Shown here: one piece after another, positions 55,105 to 63,364 of the stretch
Layout: every line of letters begins with the position of its first letter
Numbering within the stretch: position 1 is the stretch's first letter
Program-made: the position numbers and the translations under genes
The notes under the pieces: generated by a model
The model's database searches: none
Told to the model about the DNA's origin: nothing
Seen by the model: only the letters and a program-made list of their open reading frames with translations
Source: Halobacillus sp. Marseille-Q1614
GTDB taxonomy: Bacteria; Bacillota; Bacilli; Bacillales; Halobacillaceae
DNA: 64,000 nt
Direction of reading: 5' to 3'
Assembly: GCF_902809865.1 (NCBI RefSeq)
Contig: NZ_CADDWH010000001.1
Location: 1,612,001 to 1,676,000, forward strand

Positions 55105-56313
55105 TTAAATGATTCCGTTTGCTTTTAAAGCCTCCAGCTGTTCATCGGAATACTTTAAAATTTCTTTGAAGATTGCTTCATTATGCTCTCCCATACCAGT
55201 AGATCCAGGGTGCTTGATCTTTCCTGGTGTTCGGCTAAGCTTAGGTACGACACCTGGCATCGGAAAATCTCCAAGTTCAGGATGGTCCACATTAACAATC
55301 ATTTCTCTCTCTTTGTAATGAGGATCCTCTACCATATCCTTAGCAGAATAGATCAAGCCAGAAGGCACACCCTTCTCCTCTAACAAGCTTAGAGCATCAC
55401 GGGAAGTCATTGTTTTTGTCCACTCTTCAATTAAAAGGTCGAGCTTCTTCATATTTCTCCCTCTGGCTTCATGGGTCGCGTAATCAGGGTCATCCGCCAG
55501 CTCTTCCTGTCCCATTGCTTCAGAAAGCCTGCGGAATACTCCATCTGCATTTGCTCCAATTACGATATAAGTTTCATCTTTCGTGAGATAAATGTTTGAA
55601 GGGGCTACGCCCGGAAGAATATTGCCCATTCTCTCCCTTACAAAATCAGCGAGCATGTAGTCTGGAATTAAGCTTTCCATAACGGAGAACACGGACTCGT
55701 ATAATGCTGTGTCTACGACCTGCCCTTTTCCAGAGATTGACCGCTCATTGACAGCAACGAGACATCCGATCGTGGCAAACATGGCAGCGAGAGTATCCCC
55801 AATCGAAATCCCGATTCTCGTCGGAGCTCTGTCCGTATATCCTGTCACATACCTTAGTCCCCCCATTGCTTCTCCAACACTTCCAAAACCAGCACGCTGT
55901 TTGTATGGACCTGTCTGGCCAAACCCGGATGTACGGACCATAATCAGCCGAGGATTTATCTCTGATAGTTCTTCGTAAGACAAATTCCATTTCTCCATCG
56001 TTCCCGGGCGGAAATTCTCGATCAATACATCCGCTTCTTTAATGAGTTCTTTTAATAGGTTCTGCCCATCTTCCTCCCTTAAATTAATCGTGATGGATTT
56101 TTTGTTTCGGGATTGAATCGGCCACCAAAGGCCTGTACCATTAACTTCTTTCCCCCACTTTCTCATTGGATCGGCTTTACCTGGAGGCTCTACCTTAATA
56201 ACCTCAGCTCCGAAATCAGCCAATAACCTGCCCGAAAAAGGACCTGCAAGCAGTGTGCCTAATTCAATAACCCGTAAATTTTCTAAAGGTAAACGCTCTT
56301 CTTCATTAGCCAT
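55105..56313 (-). CDS. CaiB/BaiF family CoA transferase (type III)
   Basis: The 402-residue protein is a family III CoA transferase: RVIELGTLLAGPFSGRLLAD near the N-terminus, RNKKSITINL, NFRPGTMEKW, and the nucleophilic Asp in GQVVDTALYESVF (about residue 200). Such enzymes move CoA between acids, for example succinyl-CoA to a branched or hydroxy dicarboxylate. Divergence from an HMG-CoA lyase gene under a shared GntR control region makes 3-hydroxy-3-methylglutarate or a related acid a good guess for the acceptor. AGGAGG lies before the ATG. Confidence 0.88.
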   Translation of the reverse strand: MANEEERLPLENLRVIELGTLLAGPFSGRLLADFGAEVIKVEPPGKADPMRKWGKEVNGTGLWWPIQSRNKKSITINLREEDGQNLLKELIKEADVLIENFRPGTMEKWNLSYEELSEINPRLIMVRTSGFGQTGPYKQRAGFGSVGEAMGGLRYVTGYTDRAPTRIGISIGDTLAAMFATIGCLVAVNERSISGKGQVVDTALYESVFSVMESLIPDYMLADFVRERMGNILPGVAPSNIYLTKDETYIVIGANADGVFRRLSEAMGQEELADDPDYATHEARGRNMKKLDLLIEEWTKTMTSRDALSLLEEKGVPSGLIYSAKDMVEDPHYKEREMIVNVDHPELGDFPMPGVVPKLSRTPGKIKHPGSTGMGEHNEAIFKEILKYSDEQLEALKANGII

Positions 56314-56365
56314 TTTTCTTACCTCCTATAGATAAAAAATTATATAAATTTAAATTTTCTGAATG

Positions 56366-56375
56366 TTGTGTACAA
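56366..56375. promoter_or_regulatory. GntR operator-like site 1
   Basis: TTGTGTACAA lies next to the -10 of the leftward promoter. Its centre is 21 bases, two helical turns, from that of site 2. Confidence 0.55.
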
Positions 56376-56404
56376 TGCTAACAGATTTGTATACAGAAAA
56401 TCAA
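56375..56404 (-). promoter_or_regulatory. predicted promoter of the CoA-transferase/transporter operon
   Basis: On the minus strand TTGATT and TAGCAT are 18 bases apart; operator-like site 2 lies in the spacer. Confidence 0.4.
56387..56396. promoter_or_regulatory. GntR operator-like site 2
   Basis: TTGTATACAG differs by one base from the TTGTATACAA of site 3 and lies in the leftward promoter spacer. Confidence 0.55.
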
Positions 56405-56413
56405 CAACTTTTT

Positions 56414-56427
56414 TGAAAGCGATTACT
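56414..56427. promoter_or_regulatory. cre-like (CcpA) site
   Basis: TGAAAGCGATTACT matches the cre consensus TGWAARCGNTTNCA except at the last base, upstream of the leftward -35. Confidence 0.5.
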
Positions 56428-56491
56428 TTACCTTTAAATTTACGATTTCACCTTAAAAAGTTGTCGTTTTGCGGTAAATTATTAGAAAATA

Positions 56492-56520
56492 TTGATAATT
56501 TATTTTTTATTGTATACAAT
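56492..56520 (+). promoter_or_regulatory. predicted promoter of the gntR-HMG-CoA lyase operon
   Basis: TTGATA and TACAAT are exactly 17 bases apart. The -10 is inside the palindromic operator. Confidence 0.65.
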
Positions 56521-56521
56521 A
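56508..56521. promoter_or_regulatory. GntR operator-like site 3, perfect palindrome
   Basis: TATTGTATACAATA is a perfect 14-bp palindrome overlapping the -10 of the gntR promoter, suggesting autorepression. Confidence 0.65.
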
Positions 56522-56537
56522 AATTTGAGGTGTTGAA

Positions 56538-57209
56538 ATGAATGCATACAATTTTATAAAAGATGGAATAATTCAAGGCAAATATCAGCCGGGCATGCGC
56601 TTAACAGAAGAAAAGCTTGCCCATGAATTACAAATAAGCCGGACACCCATCCGTGAAGCCATTAAGCAATTAAAAACAGAAGGATTAATCGTTCCTTTAA
56701 AGCGGGGAATTAGTGTCCGTAATTTTACGAAGCAAGACATCCGTCAGATTTATGACTTAAGAACGCTGCTCGAAGGCTATGCGGCCGGGCAGGCTGCTGT
56801 AAACAGAACCGAAGAAGACTTAATAAAAATGGCTAAAGCCAATGAATTATATGAAAAGGCGATTGACCAATACGTAGAAGGCGACTTTGATTCTATTATC
56901 AAAATCGTAGAAATGAACCAGAAGTTTCATGAAGCAATTGTGGAAGCATCCAGAAATGAACATATTCACTTTCACATTTCTAAAGTCGTTGTAGTGCCAA
57001 TCGTGTTCCGATCATTTTACTGGTATGATCATGAAAAATTAAAGCGATCCCTTGATTATCATAAAATTCTTTTAAGTGCCATAGAAAGCCGGGATACCGA
57101 CCGTGCCCGGATTGCTATGCACGAACATATTTACCAGGGAAGAGACCAGGTTCTTAAGCATTTGGAAGAGATAAATAATGACCATTTACTGGAGGAGGAA
57201 CTTAAATGA
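56538..57209 (+). CDS. GntR family regulator, FadR/FCD type
   Basis: The 223-residue protein has an N-terminal winged helix (LTEEKLAHELQISRTPIREA, about residues 22-41) and an all-helical FCD ligand domain whose metal-binding acidic and histidine residues are visible in NQKFHEAIVEASRN and AMHEHIYQGRD. FCD regulators sense small carboxylic acids. TTGAGGTG precedes the ATG. Three matching palindromes lie between it and the divergent operon. Its 3' end overlaps the lyase start by four bases. Confidence 0.9.
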   Translation: MNAYNFIKDGIIQGKYQPGMRLTEEKLAHELQISRTPIREAIKQLKTEGLIVPLKRGISVRNFTKQDIRQIYDLRTLLEGYAAGQAAVNRTEEDLIKMAKANELYEKAIDQYVEGDFDSIIKIVEMNQKFHEAIVEASRNEHIHFHISKVVVVPIVFRSFYWYDHEKLKRSLDYHKILLSAIESRDTDRARIAMHEHIYQGRDQVLKHLEEINNDHLLEEELK

Positions 57210-58090
57210 TAGAAATCTGTGAAGTCGGGCCAAGAGACGGACTGCAGAATGAGTGTAAAATCGTGACGACGGATACGAAAGTAAAGCTGATTGAAAAGCT
57301 GATCGACGCCGGAATCCGCAGCCTCGAAGTAGTATCTTTCGTTAACCCAAAGGTTGTCCCGCAAATGGCGGATGCAGAAGATGTATTAGACCGTCTCCCC
57401 CGCGTGGAAGGCGTACGTTACGGCGGTCTTGTTTTAAGCAGGTCCGGTTTAGACCGCGCTGAGAAAACAGAGGTAGACTTTCTTCATGTCGCGATGACGA
57501 CGAGTGATGCTTTTAATCTTAAAAACGCTAAGCGGACGGTGGAGCAAAGCACAGAGGAATTAAGTAAAGTGATAGCTGAAGGCGTACAAGCGAATAAAGG
57601 CGTGTCCGGAATATTGGGTACCGCCTTCGGATGTCCTTATGAAGGGGATGTCCCTGTTAAAACCGTTTTAAAGACGGCTGAATCCTTTTTAAATGCCGGC
57701 TGCAGTGAATTAACCCTGGCCGATACAACCGGGATGGCAAATCCCGTCCAGGTAACTGAAATGGTGGAAGCCTTCAGAAAAGCATTTGGAGAAGATTTAA
57801 ATTTAGGCCTCCACTTCCATAACACACGGGGATTGGGCCTTGCCAATACATTGGCGGGTTATCATGCAGGCATCCGGAGGTTTGATTCTTCCATAGCCGG
57901 ATTAGGAGGCTGCCCATTCGCACCGAAAGCTGTAGGGAATGTATGTACAGAAGATATGATCAACATGTTTAATGGAATGGGTGTTGAAACGAATACCAAT
58001 CTCGAAAAATTAGTGGAAACAGCAAAGTGGATGGAACAATATATGGAGCGGCCGCTGGATGGGATGTTAATGAAAGCAGGAATCGCTTGA
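57206..58090 (+). CDS. hydroxymethylglutaryl-CoA lyase
   Basis: The 294-residue TIM-barrel protein of the HMGL-like family starts EICEVGPRDGLQNE, with SFVNPKVVPQMADAEDVL, GCPYEGDVPV, the metal ligands in LHFHNTRGLGLANTL and the active-site loop GLGGCPFAPKAVGNVCTED, whose Cys is characteristic of true HMG-CoA lyases such as YngG. It splits HMG-CoA to acetyl-CoA and acetoacetate. It is translationally coupled to the GntR gene and diverges from the CoA-transferase operon. Confidence 0.92.
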   Translation: MIEICEVGPRDGLQNECKIVTTDTKVKLIEKLIDAGIRSLEVVSFVNPKVVPQMADAEDVLDRLPRVEGVRYGGLVLSRSGLDRAEKTEVDFLHVAMTTSDAFNLKNAKRTVEQSTEELSKVIAEGVQANKGVSGILGTAFGCPYEGDVPVKTVLKTAESFLNAGCSELTLADTTGMANPVQVTEMVEAFRKAFGEDLNLGLHFHNTRGLGLANTLAGYHAGIRRFDSSIAGLGGCPFAPKAVGNVCTEDMINMFNGMGVETNTNLEKLVETAKWMEQYMERPLDGMLMKAGIA

Positions 58091-58102
58091 ACAAAGGCTT
58101 AA

Positions 58103-58205
58103 AGCGCCCTGGTGTAGACACGAAACGCATAAGCAAAACGGCCGGAGGAAGGTGGCCTTCCCTTTTAGCAGGGCGGATTGCTTATGACGCGAGTGTCTGG
58201 GCGCT
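58103..58205. repeat. long imperfect palindromic repeat
   Basis: Outer arms AGCGCCC (58103-58109) and GGGCGCT (58199-58205), then GTAGACACG/CGAGTGTCT and CGCATAAGCA/TGCTTATGACG, build a hairpin of about 100 bases, with a smaller AAGGTGGCCTTCC palindrome in the centre. I recall similar elements as dispersed repeats in Bacillaceae. It directly follows the lyase gene. Confidence 0.65.
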
Positions 58206-58276
58206 GGAGCTGGATGTCGCTCTTTTAAACATATATATCCACAGCTTGGAATTTTTTAATTTCCTAGACATAAATA

Positions 58277-58313
58277 AAAACAAGGTCAGCAGTGATGCTG
58301 ACCTTGTTTTTTC
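58277..58313 (+). terminator. terminator after the gntR-lyase operon
   Basis: A 15-bp stem AAAACAAGGTCAGCA with its complement, four-base loop, followed by T residues. Confidence 0.92.
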
Positions 58314-58329
58314 ACACTCACTCAGAGCA

Positions 58330-58356
58330 ACAAAACCCTCCGCTTTTCATACTATA
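58330..58356 (+). promoter_or_regulatory. sigma-K-like promoter of the ykuD-type gene
   Basis: An AC at 58330-58331 and CATACTATA at 58348-58356 fit the sigma-K pattern AC-N16/17-CATAnnnTA. B. subtilis YkuD is a late sporulation protein, which agrees. Confidence 0.4.
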
Positions 58357-58387
58357 TCCTAATTAAAGAACCTGCGGAGGTGCTTTC

Positions 58388-58882
58388 ATGATTCATACGG
58401 TTCGGCCGGGAGAAACATTATATCAGATCTCACTAGACTACCGAACGCCCCTATATGAAATAATCAGTGCCAACCCGGCCATTAACCCTAACCTCATTTA
58501 CCCTGGCCAATCTATTGTTATTCCAGGATTCCCCGACCCTAATACCCTGCCTTATCAAATCGAAGTATTGTTAAACAGCCGGCAGCTGAAGCTTTATCGA
58601 AATGGCGACTTGCAAAAGACCTATCCCATTGCGGTTGGAAAAATGCTTAGCACAACGCCTACCGGAAATTTTATTATTATTAATAAAGCGCCAAACCCCG
58701 GCGGCCCTTATGGCACGATGTGGATGAGTTTATCAAAGCAGTATTACGGCATTCACGGTACAAATGATCCCAGTTCGATTGGAAAAGCTGTTTCTAAAGG
58801 GTGTATCCGGATGTATAACGAGGATGTTGAAGAGCTAGCCCGAACCATTCCAATTGGAACACCTGTTTATATACACCCATAA
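58388..58882 (+). CDS. ykuD: LysM plus L,D-transpeptidase (YkuD type)
   Basis: The 164-residue protein has an N-terminal LysM domain ([18 protein letters not shown], about residues 5-22, ending GQSIVIPG) and a C-terminal YkuD catalytic domain with [20 protein letters not shown], containing the active-site Cys and His. Length matches B. subtilis YkuD. The enzyme cross-links peptidoglycan in the spore or cell wall. CGGAGGTG precedes the ATG. There is no signal peptide, consistent with mother-cell-expressed YkuD proteins. Confidence 0.92.
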   Translation: MIHTVRPGETLYQISLDYRTPLYEIISANPAINPNLIYPGQSIVIPGFPDPNTLPYQIEVLLNSRQLKLYRNGDLQKTYPIAVGKMLSTTPTGNFIIINKAPNPGGPYGTMWMSLSKQYYGIHGTNDPSSIGKAVSKGCIRMYNEDVEELARTIPIGTPVYIHP

Positions 58883-58915
58883 AAAATCGCCTTCTTGCTA
58901 GAAGAGGCGATTTTT
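58882..58915. terminator. bidirectional terminator between ykuD and the Fin-like gene
   Basis: AAAAATCGCC pairs with GGCGATTTTT around an inner TTCT/AGAA pair; it overlaps the stop codon of the minus-strand gene. Confidence 0.88.
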
Positions 58916-59111
58916 AATATGTTTCTTTTTCTTTACAAGCGTCACAAATTGTTTGTATATCTATTCCATCATCATCAGCATGCATCGTAAGAGCCTGCTG
59001 GTCATCTGTGTCATTTAACAAATCGGAACCCAGTTGAGCCGGATCAGCCTGCTTTGCATCCAGTTCACCCACTTGACGTTCACATTGACGGCAGTAATAG
59101 CGAATTTTCAT
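58914..59111 (-). CDS. Fin-like anti-sigma-F factor family protein (DUF2757)
   Basis: The 65-residue protein starts MKIRYYCRQCERQVGELD and ends QTICDACKEKETY. The two CxxC zinc-binding pairs and the layout match Fin (YabK), the forespore anti-sigma-F factor, though it is somewhat shorter than B. subtilis Fin (about 76 residues) and the middle region is more acidic. It may be the Fin ortholog or a paralog. ATG 59111 follows AGGAGGA; six upstream residues in frame lack a ribosome binding site. In the 59112-59418 gap nothing further was seen. Confidence 0.75.
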   Translation of the reverse strand: MKIRYYCRQCERQVGELDAKQADPAQLGSDLLNDTDDQQALTMHADDDGIDIQTICDACKEKETY

Positions 59112-59418
59112 CTTTATCCTCCTGATCACATGTCTATTGGTAAATAGTTTGCGCTTTGAAGGAAGGAATTATGCCTTTTATAAAAGACTGTTTTCTGGAA
59201 AAGGAGGCTCACAGATCCCTCCGCATCAACATAAGCTCTTTTCCTCCTTATTTCGCCACCCTTCAGTGTCCTGCCTCTTATACGAACATGGCCTGTGCAC
59301 ACATTTCCTTTCACTTACATCTCCCTGGCCAAATAATATTAAAATTTGCTTTCTGCGTTCTAGCGTGTCAGACTGGAGAAGATTGATTAATTTAAAATAG
59401 AAAGGACAGGTGGCTCAT

Positions 59419-59796
59419 ATGATCGAAATCAGAACATCCTCCCTTACTGATGATGACTTTAACAGAGGAGTTTTTGCCACACGAAACATCGAGAAATGGG
59501 AGCTTATCCATGAAGCACCTGTGATTCCTTATCCCAATAATGAGCATAAATTTATTGAGCAGACACGATTGGCTGATTATGCCTTTGAATATGGTGAAAA
59601 CCATACAGCGTTTCTGTTAGGTTTTGGAATGATGTTTAATCATTCGTATACTCCTAATGCGAATTACAAAATTAATTTCGATAAAGACACGTTTGATTTT
59701 TATGCCTATAAGGATATCAAAGCAGGAGAAGAAGTTCTTATCAATTATAATGGGTTTGTCGATAACGAAGATCCTTTATGGTTTAACGAAAAGTAA
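59419..59796 (+). CDS. SET domain protein
   Basis: The 125-residue protein is almost entirely a SET domain: RGVFATRNIEKWELIHEAPVI (start at about residue 14) matches the N-terminal strand, GFGMMFNHSYTPNANYKI the NHS-x-PN active-site knot, and YKDIKAGEEVLINYNG the GEEV-x-x-Y motif. SET enzymes transfer methyl groups from SAM to lysine; bacterial substrates are unknown. ATG 59419 is preferred over GTG 59410 because AGGTGG then has a five-base spacing. Confidence 0.85.
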   Translation: MIEIRTSSLTDDDFNRGVFATRNIEKWELIHEAPVIPYPNNEHKFIEQTRLADYAFEYGENHTAFLLGFGMMFNHSYTPNANYKINFDKDTFDFYAYKDIKAGEEVLINYNGFVDNEDPLWFNEK

Positions 59797-59836
59797 TTCA
59801 ATAAAAAAGGTCTGCCGAAAATTTCACGGCAGCATG

Positions 59837-59872
59837 AAAAAAGGTGCTTCCTTAAACGGAAAGCACCTTTTT
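59837..59872. terminator. bidirectional terminator between SET and UPF0182 genes
   Basis: AAAAAGGTGCTTCC and GGAAAGCACCTTTTT pair with one bulge; T-tracts exist in both directions. Confidence 0.88.
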
Positions 59873-59876
59873 GTTA

Positions 59877-62606
59877 TTATTGATTATTTTCACTAAGACG
59901 TGTTTCGATTTCAGCCATAATGGATCCGGCTTCTTCCCAGTTGCCATTAGAGAGGGCTTCCTGGTACTGGCCGAACAGGGAAGAGATCTCCTGAAGAATT
60001 TCTTCGGACTCCACGATCGCCTGTGGATCTTCTTGAGGAGCTTCCTCACTGTCTTCCTCCACTTCTACTTCTGGATCAATTAAGCCAAGCATTCTTTCTA
60101 ACGCATCGTCAAAAGTAGGCTCCATTACGATGTTATCACCATAAGCCAGGATCACCTGTTTTACTTCCGGCAATGATGTTTCATTAGATGATTCAATATA
60201 AATCGGTTCTACATACATCACCGTATCTTCAATTGGGATCGCCAGCAGGTTGCCTCGGATAACTTCAGATCCGCCTTGGGACCAGAGGTTCAGCTGCTGG
60301 GAAATCGTACTGTCCTGATTAATTCTGTTCTCAATCTGCTGAGGACCATACACATTCCGCTGTTTCGGGAATTGATAAACGAAGGTTTCTCCATAATTCT
60401 CCCCGTCGTTTCGCACGCCCATCCAGGCTACCATGTTCTGACGGTTTCTCGGTGTATACGGCATCATAAGTATAAATTCTTCTTCGTCATATTCAGGCAT
60501 CTTCATCGTTCCATAATACGGTTCCATGACTACATCTTCATTGAAATATTTTTCTGTCGGGAACTGCCAGAAGTCTTCCCTGTTATAGAATACTTCCAAA
60601 TTGGTCATATGGTACGTTCCATACATTTCGGCCTGCACTTTAAACATATCGATCGGATAGCGGAAGTGATTGCGAACATCATCAGGTATTTCTTCTGTCA
60701 ATAAATCAGGAAACATTTTTTGATAAGTCTGCAGTAATGGCTCCTCAGGGTTAACCGCATAAAATTTCACTTCCCCTGTGTACGCGTCGACTTCAACTTT
60801 TACAGAGTTGCGTATATAACTTTCATCTCCCTCATGAGGCTCAGAATAAGGATAACGCTCTGCTGTTAAATAAGCATCCAGCAGCCAGGCGAGACTGCCA
60901 TCCTCACGTACGAAAATATATGGATCTTCATCATACGTAAAGAACGGAGCGATTCTTTGCACACGTTCCATTACATTCCGCGTGTCTAACAGCTGGCTGT
61001 CTTCATTAATCTGATCAGAGACCAGCATACGGAATGATCCTTCGTTGATCGCAAACAGCAGGCGGTTGATTCCTGATAAAGGAATCCCGCTGTCTGCTTC
61101 ATAGCGGGTCGACATGTTTTCATCACCAGCAGGATAGTCAAACTCATCGACCTCACTGTTTACTGTGACATTTCTGGAATTCTCTTCCCCGAAATAAATT
61201 TCGGGACGTTCGATATCCATCACACCTTCTGGGGGCAGGTTTTTGAGCATGTATTCCGGCTGGCCCTGTGAAGTAATATTATTGACATTACTCATCGCTA
61301 CTCCATAACCGTGCGTATATCTTAAATTTTCATTGACCCATGTTTTTGCCTGATCCGGAAGATCAACGGTATTTAATTCGCGGGCTCCGATAAACACCTG
61401 CTGATATTCTCCATCAATGTTGTAGCGGTCAACATCTATATCGTTGAATTGATAGTACGTACGAAACGTCTGCAGCTGATTGTAAATATCAAGAATCGGG
61501 CGGGCATCATTAATCCTGACATTATCAATCGTCAGCTGGTTCCTCTCAACCATGCTTTGCTCAAGCGACTCATTTCCCGGGTGTTCTCTTACTTCAATGC
61601 CGTCCAAATCATACGCCTCCCGTGTGAATGCCAAGTTATGCTCTAAGTAAGGACTTTCCTTGGAAAACTCATTTGGAGACACGACGTAATTCTGCACAAT
61701 TACCGACGCTCCTTGAGCTCCGATGAGTACAATTAAATAAGCGGAAATCGGATAAACCATCCGCCTGATATTTCCACGTGTCAGCACGATAATCATCCAA
61801 ACGGCACCAATAACGGCAATCGCTGCTAATACGTAGGAAGCCGGATTGTTAATCACTTCATCCGTATAGCTTAATCCATGAACCACACTGTCCTGAAAAA
61901 GGTTCACTTGATTCGTCAGCAGCGATTCAAAGGGCTCCATCACATGACTGGCAGCCAACAGCAGACCAATAAAGCCGAGGGTAATCCCCATGTGAAGCTG
62001 TGCCAATCGACTGAGTCGATACATATTGAACACAGAGTAAAAGCCCATTTGAACAAGAAGCATAAAAAATGCCAAACCAAGAAGTGTAAACACCGCAAAC
62101 TTTAAAAACGGCAGGATGTACATGTAAAAGGATATATCCATGCCAAAATGCGGATCCTGCTGGCCGAAGGAGGCGTGGTTAAGGAACTTAAGCCAAAGCT
62201 CCCAGCCTACCCCCTGGACAATACTGCTTCCCAGCAGACCAACAAAAAGTGAAATCGCCAAAATGGAAAGACGGCTCCATTTATTCGATTGGACGAGACC
62301 CGGCAGCTGTTCCGGCTTAAAGTGCCCGAGATAATTTCTCCTGATCCAGGCAAATGTCCAATAAGTTACGATAAAGAATAAAAGAAAGCCTACCCCTCCA
62401 AGCAGAACCTTGCTTCCTAATACGGTCATGTAGACTTGCTTAAATCCGAGCGAATCCATCCATATGTAATCTGTAATCCACGACAATGATAACCATCCAA
62501 TGAAAAGGACGATTAACAGAAAGCCAAAAAATTTCCCCATAATGGATAATGTTTTTTTTTCCATTCTTTTTTGCTTTGGGTTGATTGTTTTTGTTTGTTT
62601 AGCCAA
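59877..62606 (-). CDS. UPF0182 family membrane protein
   Basis: The 909-residue protein has seven to eight membrane helices in the first 320 residues and a large domain of about 560 residues outside, as in the UPF0182 family. The long acidic C-terminus (about residues 840-909, many Glu in LIDPEVEVEEDSEEAPQEDP) is less conserved. Biochemical function is unknown. Translation starts at TTG 62606, five bases from GGGGGAG. It is a single-gene unit. Confidence 0.9.
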   Translation of the reverse strand: MAKQTKTINPKQKRMEKKTLSIMGKFFGFLLIVLFIGWLSLSWITDYIWMDSLGFKQVYMTVLGSKVLLGGVGFLLFFIVTYWTFAWIRRNYLGHFKPEQLPGLVQSNKWSRLSILAISLFVGLLGSSIVQGVGWELWLKFLNHASFGQQDPHFGMDISFYMYILPFLKFAVFTLLGLAFFMLLVQMGFYSVFNMYRLSRLAQLHMGITLGFIGLLLAASHVMEPFESLLTNQVNLFQDSVVHGLSYTDEVINNPASYVLAAIAVIGAVWMIIVLTRGNIRRMVYPISAYLIVLIGAQGASVIVQNYVVSPNEFSKESPYLEHNLAFTREAYDLDGIEVREHPGNESLEQSMVERNQLTIDNVRINDARPILDIYNQLQTFRTYYQFNDIDVDRYNIDGEYQQVFIGARELNTVDLPDQAKTWVNENLRYTHGYGVAMSNVNNITSQGQPEYMLKNLPPEGVMDIERPEIYFGEENSRNVTVNSEVDEFDYPAGDENMSTRYEADSGIPLSGINRLLFAINEGSFRMLVSDQINEDSQLLDTRNVMERVQRIAPFFTYDEDPYIFVREDGSLAWLLDAYLTAERYPYSEPHEGDESYIRNSVKVEVDAYTGEVKFYAVNPEEPLLQTYQKMFPDLLTEEIPDDVRNHFRYPIDMFKVQAEMYGTYHMTNLEVFYNREDFWQFPTEKYFNEDVVMEPYYGTMKMPEYDEEEFILMMPYTPRNRQNMVAWMGVRNDGENYGETFVYQFPKQRNVYGPQQIENRINQDSTISQQLNLWSQGGSEVIRGNLLAIPIEDTVMYVEPIYIESSNETSLPEVKQVILAYGDNIVMEPTFDDALERMLGLIDPEVEVEEDSEEAPQEDPQAIVESEEILQEISSLFGQYQEALSNGNWEEAGSIMAEIETRLSENNQ

Positions 62607-62734
62607 CCCATCTCCCCCTTTTAGTTATTTAAAAGCTATTTAATTCCTATGTTCAACTTTATGAAATAATTGCTTAATATTGCCCCGCTCTCTTTCCTAC
62701 GATTATACCACCCCTTTTGTTTCACTTTTTTATT

Positions 62735-62772
62735 TAAAAAAGCTGACCTCACTGCTGAAGATCAGCTTTTTA
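62735..62772. terminator. orphan terminator-like hairpin in the UPF0182-sspH gap
   Basis: AAAAAGCTGA and TCAGCTTTTT arms form a stem with a 15-base loop, with T-rich sequence beyond on both strands. No gene on either strand obviously ends here. The rest of the gap, 62607-63094, shows no other feature. Confidence 0.55.
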
Positions 62773-63094
62773 GAATGTTTCATGGGTATTTCTTGGCAGG
62801 GCCCCCAGCTCATAAAGATGCAGCATTACTGTTTTGTTCTTTTACCCGCCTTCCTTCAAATACACAGAGCATAATACCTCTTTCTTTCACTTGCTTTTAT
62901 GGGTGAACTTCCCCTCCATTCTGTACCTTTACTTTAACTACTTCGACCCCCTTCTCGTTTATCCCTTTATGTTTCTTTTATTGATCGAAAAGCATGTGCG
63001 AAGCTTAGTTTTAATATATGAAAACTATTCAAAAAAAGATGTAAGTACGACCAGCCGCTTGTCGGCCGTTATAAGCTTTACTGCCTTTTTTATG

Positions 63095-63123
63095 GAATAT
63101 TATTTTAAAGCTGGCTCATCCTA
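63095..63123 (+). promoter_or_regulatory. sigma-G-like promoter of sspH
   Basis: GAATA at 63095-63099 and CATCCTA at 63117-63123 are 17 bases apart, matching the sigma-G pattern (GHATR then CATnnTA). It lies just ahead of a spore-protein gene, as expected for forespore expression. Confidence 0.7.
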
Positions 63124-63150
63124 TAAATATATTTTTAAGGAGGAGCTAAC

Positions 63151-63333
63151 ATGGAAGCACAAAGAGCCCAGGAAATTGCTCAATCGCCAGTAATGGTCAA
63201 TGTAACGTATAACCAGCAGCCCATTTACATTCAACATGTCGATGAAAAGAACGAAACCGCCCGCATCTATCCTTTAGAAAATCCAGAAAATGAATTAGAG
63301 GTTTCCCTAAACGAATTAAACGAACAGCAATAA
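63151..63333 (+). CDS. sspH: small acid-soluble spore protein H (SspH family)
   Basis: The 60-residue protein matches SspH: an RAQEIAQSP start, PIYIQHVDEKNETARIYPLE in the middle (residues 24-43) and NPENELEVSLNELNE at the end. SspH-type proteins are minor SASPs made in the forespore. AAGGAGGAG precedes the ATG and a sigma-G-like promoter lies upstream. Confidence 0.92.
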   Translation: MEAQRAQEIAQSPVMVNVTYNQQPIYIQHVDEKNETARIYPLENPENELEVSLNELNEQQ

Positions 63334-63334
63334 A

Positions 63335-63364
63335 GAAAACCACCGCGTTAGCGCGGTGGTTTTC
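63335..63364. terminator. terminator after sspH, shared with the convergent gene
   Basis: A 13-bp GC-rich stem (GAAAACCACCGCG and complement) with a four-base loop ends next to the stop of the minus-strand gene. Confidence 0.9.

Noticed and set aside
59126-59400. Several overlapping short frames between the Fin-like and SET genes
   Set aside because: They overlap each other on both strands and none has a ribosome binding site or recognisable similarity.
62834-63193. Open frame of about 119 codons overlapping sspH
   Set aside because: It covers the sigma-G-like promoter and the sspH start in another frame, has no ribosome binding site and an unusual Phe/Tyr-rich composition.
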